Assembly (NCBI GenBank): GCA_965369805.1 | Contig: CBDURG010000091.1 | Coordinates: 1 to 7,551 of the forward strand | Source of the DNA: JAGLRQ01 sp965369805 | Lineage (GTDB): Bacteria > Auribacterota > UBA6266 | Length of the DNA stretch: 7,551 nt | Reading direction: 5' to 3' | Part shown: piece after piece, positions 5,541 through 7,551 of the stretch | Layout of the letters: the number at the start of each line of letters is the position of its first letter | How positions within the stretch are numbered: the first letter of the stretch is position 1 | The notes under the pieces: model-generated | The model's database searches: none | The model's input: the letters and a program-made list of their open reading frames with translations, nothing else | Told to the model about the DNA's origin: nothing | Made by a program: the position numbers and the translations under genes

Positions 5541-7367
5541 TTATTCAACGGTAACACTTTTTGCCAGGTTCCTCGGCTGATCGATATTACATCCTCTCTT
5601 TACAGCTATGAAATAAGCAAGCAGCTGAAGAGGTATTACCGTTAAAAGAGGGGTTAAAACATCAATTGTTTTCGGTATATATATTGTGTGATCGGCTAAA
5701 TTTTTAATCTTTTTATCGCCTTTATTTGCTACGGCGATAACTTTTCCGTTTCGTGCTTTTATTTCTTCAATATTGGAAAGTATCTTGTCATAAACATTAT
5801 CGCTTGTCGCAATAACAACAACAGGCATGTCTTTATCTATAAGAGCAATAGGCCCGTGCTTCATTTCTGCCGCCGGGTATCCTTCAGCGTGGATATAAGA
5901 TATTTCTTTAAGTTTCAATGCTCCTTCTAAGGCTGTTGGGAAATTATATCCCCTTCCCAGATAGAGAAAATTGTTTTTGTTACGGTAGAGGTTTGCAATT
6001 TTTTTAAAGCTATTTTCTTCCTTTAAAATAGCTTTAATTTTGGATGGTATAGTTCTTAACTCTTCTAAAATAGAGTTGGCCTTCCTTTGTGAGGTATTGC
6101 GCGTGCGGCCGAGGTGAAGCGCAAGTAAAAGCAAAACCGTTACCTGGGAAGTGAATGCCTTAGTTGACGCTACACCGATTTCGGGCCCCGCATGAAGGTA
6201 TATACCCCCATGTGATTCCCTGGCGATAGATGATCCAACCGCGTTACAAATACCCATAATTGTTGAATTTTTTGTTTTTGCTTCATGGATAGCAGCCAGG
6301 GTATCCGCGGTTTCTCCGGATTGGCTGATTGCAATTACAAGTGTTTGTTTATTTAATATGGGATTACGGTATCTAAATTCAGAAGCATATTCGACTTCAA
6401 CGGGTATTCTTGCTATGTCTTCTATCATGTATTCGGCGATGAGTCCTGCATGCCATGAGGTGCCGCATGCGGTAATAACAATTTTTTCTATATCCTTCAA
6501 TTTGTCTTCAAAAACAAGGAGTCCTCCGAGTTTGGATGTTGAATGTTTCTCATCAATCCTGCCTCTCATGGAATTAGTTATTGATTCAGGCTGTTCATGT
6601 ATTTCTTTGAGCATAAAATGTTCAAAGCCGCCTTTTTCAATCATATCTATATTCCACGAGACCTTTTCGATTTTTTTTGTTACCGATTTATTATGAATTG
6701 TTTTTATATCAAAAGAATTTTTTCTCATAACGACCATCTCATCGTTTTCTAAATGAATTATTTTTTTTGTGTGCCTTAACGTCGCGGCGATGTCTGAGGC
6801 CACAAACATTTCGTTTTTACCGACGGCAACTATAAGGGGGCTTCCTTTTTTTGCGGCAACAATTTCATCGGGGTTTTCACAGCATATTACAGCGATGCCA
6901 TAGGTTCCTTCTATGAGCTTTAACGCTGATCTGACCGCGTCTGAAAGATTACCTTTGTAATATTGTGATATAAGGTGAACAAGCACCTCGCTATCTGTAT
7001 CACTCAGGAACTTAACGCCTTTTTTTAAAAGCCTTTTTTTGAGATAATCATAGTTTTCAATTATGCCGTTGTGCGCTACGGCTATTTTCCGGAATTGGTC
7101 AAAGTGAGGGTGTGTGTTTTTGAGGAGCGGGGCTCCGTGTGTTGCCCACCTGGTATGCGCAATTCCAACGTGCCCGGGTAAACTCTTTTTTTCGAGTTTT
7201 TTTTCGAGCTTTGATATATTTCCTACAGATTTAATACATGATATTTGGTTATCATTAATAGTAGCTATGCCTGAAGAATCATAACCCCTGTACTCAAGGC
7301 GTTTTAGTCCGCTAAGTAATATTTCCTTAGCGTTTCGTTTTCCGATATATCCGATTATTCCGCACAT
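5541..7367 (-). CDS. glmS: Glutamine-fructose-6-phosphate aminotransferase (isomerizing)
   Basis: GlmS makes glucosamine-6-P and glutamate from fructose-6-P and glutamine, the committed step of amino-sugar synthesis. The 608 residues nearly equal the E. coli length (609). The N-terminal class II glutamine amidotransferase domain (about 1-220) begins MCGIIGYIG; Cys2 becomes the N-terminal nucleophile after Met removal. It also shows RGYDSSGIA, HTRWATHGAP, AHNGIIENY and SDTDSE. Two SIS sugar-isomerase domains follow: TACGTSWHAG and SQSGETADT in the first, then LKEISYIHAEGYPAAEMKHGP with the catalytic Glu and His in the second. The C-terminal tail PRNLAKSVTVE contains the Schiff-base Lys603. Nothing is missing. 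It converges on the GlmU-like gene with 30 nt between stops. No Shine-Dalgarno is visible upstream of the ATG and no glmS-ribozyme-like leader is apparent, so any feedback control is not evident here. Confidence 0.97.
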   Translation of the reverse strand: MCGIIGYIGKRNAKEILLSGLKRLEYRGYDSSGIATINDNQISCIKSVGNISKLEKKLEKKSLPGHVGIAHTRWATHGAPLLKNTHPHFDQFRKIAVAHNGIIENYDYLKKRLLKKGVKFLSDTDSEVLVHLISQYYKGNLSDAVRSALKLIEGTYGIAVICCENPDEIVAAKKGSPLIVAVGKNEMFVASDIAATLRHTKKIIHLENDEMVVMRKNSFDIKTIHNKSVTKKIEKVSWNIDMIEKGGFEHFMLKEIHEQPESITNSMRGRIDEKHSTSKLGGLLVFEDKLKDIEKIVITACGTSWHAGLIAEYMIEDIARIPVEVEYASEFRYRNPILNKQTLVIAISQSGETADTLAAIHEAKTKNSTIMGICNAVGSSIARESHGGIYLHAGPEIGVASTKAFTSQVTVLLLLALHLGRTRNTSQRKANSILEELRTIPSKIKAILKEENSFKKIANLYRNKNNFLYLGRGYNFPTALEGALKLKEISYIHAEGYPAAEMKHGPIALIDKDMPVVVIATSDNVYDKILSNIEEIKARNGKVIAVANKGDKKIKNLADHTIYIPKTIDVLTPLLTVIPLQLLAYFIAVKRGCNIDQPRNLAKSVTVE

Positions 7368-7403
7368 AGTTATAAATTAATAGATGGGGTTAAATAAAAG
7401 AAG

Positions 7404-7433
7404 ATTATTGCCATATAATTGAAATATTGTAAA
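7404..7433 (-). promoter_or_regulatory. glmS: Probable sigma70-type promoter of glmS
   Basis: On the minus strand TTTACA (7433-7428) and AATAAT (7409-7404) each match consensus at five of six bases with an 18-nt spacer. Predicted transcription starts near 7397, giving a leader of about 30 nt before the ATG at 7367. That is too short for a riboswitch or ribozyme. The AT-rich background lowers certainty. Confidence 0.5.
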
Positions 7434-7469
7434 GCATAATTTTTTATTTCTAATCACTTTTTATGCTTA

Positions 7470-7532
7470 CACAAAGCCACAAAGGTCACAAAGTTTTATA
7501 AATAAAATTCTATATTTTTTACTCTCTGTGTG
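7470..7532. repeat. Cluster of CACAAAG repeats with a partial inverted partner
   Basis: Three exact copies of CACAAAG occur at 7470-7476, 7478-7484 and 7487-7493, spaced 8 and 9 nt apart. About 30 nt further, CTCTGTG (7524-7530) is the reverse complement of CACAAAG with one mismatch, so the block could fold as an imperfect hairpin around an AT-rich loop. Such CACAAAG/CACAGAG-rich stretches remind me of dispersed intergenic repeats in several environmental bacterial genomes. Membership in such a family is inference. Confidence 0.5.
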
Positions 7533-7551
7533 ATTATCTCCTATAATATCT

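Larger units (their letters stand above)
7368..7551. other. Intergenic region upstream of glmS, no gene seen
   Basis: This very AT-rich stretch of 184 nt runs to the window edge. It contains the likely glmS promoter near the gene and the CACAAAG repeat cluster farther out. I find no convincing coding frame, tRNA or hairpin terminator in it. Confidence 0.7.

Noticed and set aside
6358..6696. Plus-strand open frame of 112 codons inside glmS
   Set aside because: It is antisense to the well-conserved GlmS linker and first SIS domain. No motif or Shine-Dalgarno supports it.
7368..7551. glmS ribozyme or GlcN6P-responsive leader upstream of glmS
   Set aside because: The predicted leader is only about 30 nt, and the AT-rich region shows none of the paired core expected of the ribozyme.

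Overview
The window reads as a bacterial chromosome segment of fairly low GC (about 40% by eye). Evidence for bacteria is a lipobox-type lipoprotein, AGGAG-type ribosome binding sites, bacterial GlmS, and tRNAs with CCA encoded in the DNA. The amino-sugar enzymes are not of the classical Escherichia coli kind: the phosphoglucosamine mutase resembles the archaeal-type GlmM, and GlmU is represented by an 'alternative' GlmU-like protein. That combination fits Bacteroidota-like groups or an uncultured candidate-phylum lineage. I cannot place it more precisely from sequence alone.

Layout on the plus strand, left to right: the 3' five-sixths of an acetate kinase gene (1-1028, cut by the window edge); a small metallophosphoesterase lipoprotein (1046-1843); a sugar-phosphate nucleotidyltransferase starting at TTG and overlapping the previous stop by 4 nt (1840-2580); tRNA-Pro(UGG) (2623-2700); tRNA-Arg(UCU) (2727-2803); phosphoglucosamine mutase glmM (2833-4188); and a GlmU-like left-handed beta-helix protein (4239-5510). 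On the minus strand, converging on this block with a 30-nt gap, is a complete glmS (7367-5541). The last 184 nt hold a likely glmS promoter and a cluster of CACAAAG repeats, with no gene.

Together the genes cover the route from fructose-6-phosphate to UDP-N-acetylglucosamine: GlmS makes glucosamine-6-P, GlmM converts it to glucosamine-1-P, and acetylation plus uridylylation could be shared between the GlmU-like protein and the stand-alone nucleotidyltransferase. The most interesting point is this possible division of GlmU. The GlmU-like protein keeps the acetyltransferase-type helix and its candidate catalytic His, but its N-terminal half lacks the nucleotide-binding loop. The separate nucleotidyltransferase gene has an intact one. 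The metallophosphoesterase also looks unusual, because two normally invariant metal-ligand positions are changed. Otherwise this is mostly ordinary housekeeping DNA. I see no CRISPR array, insertion sequence, phage gene or defence system.
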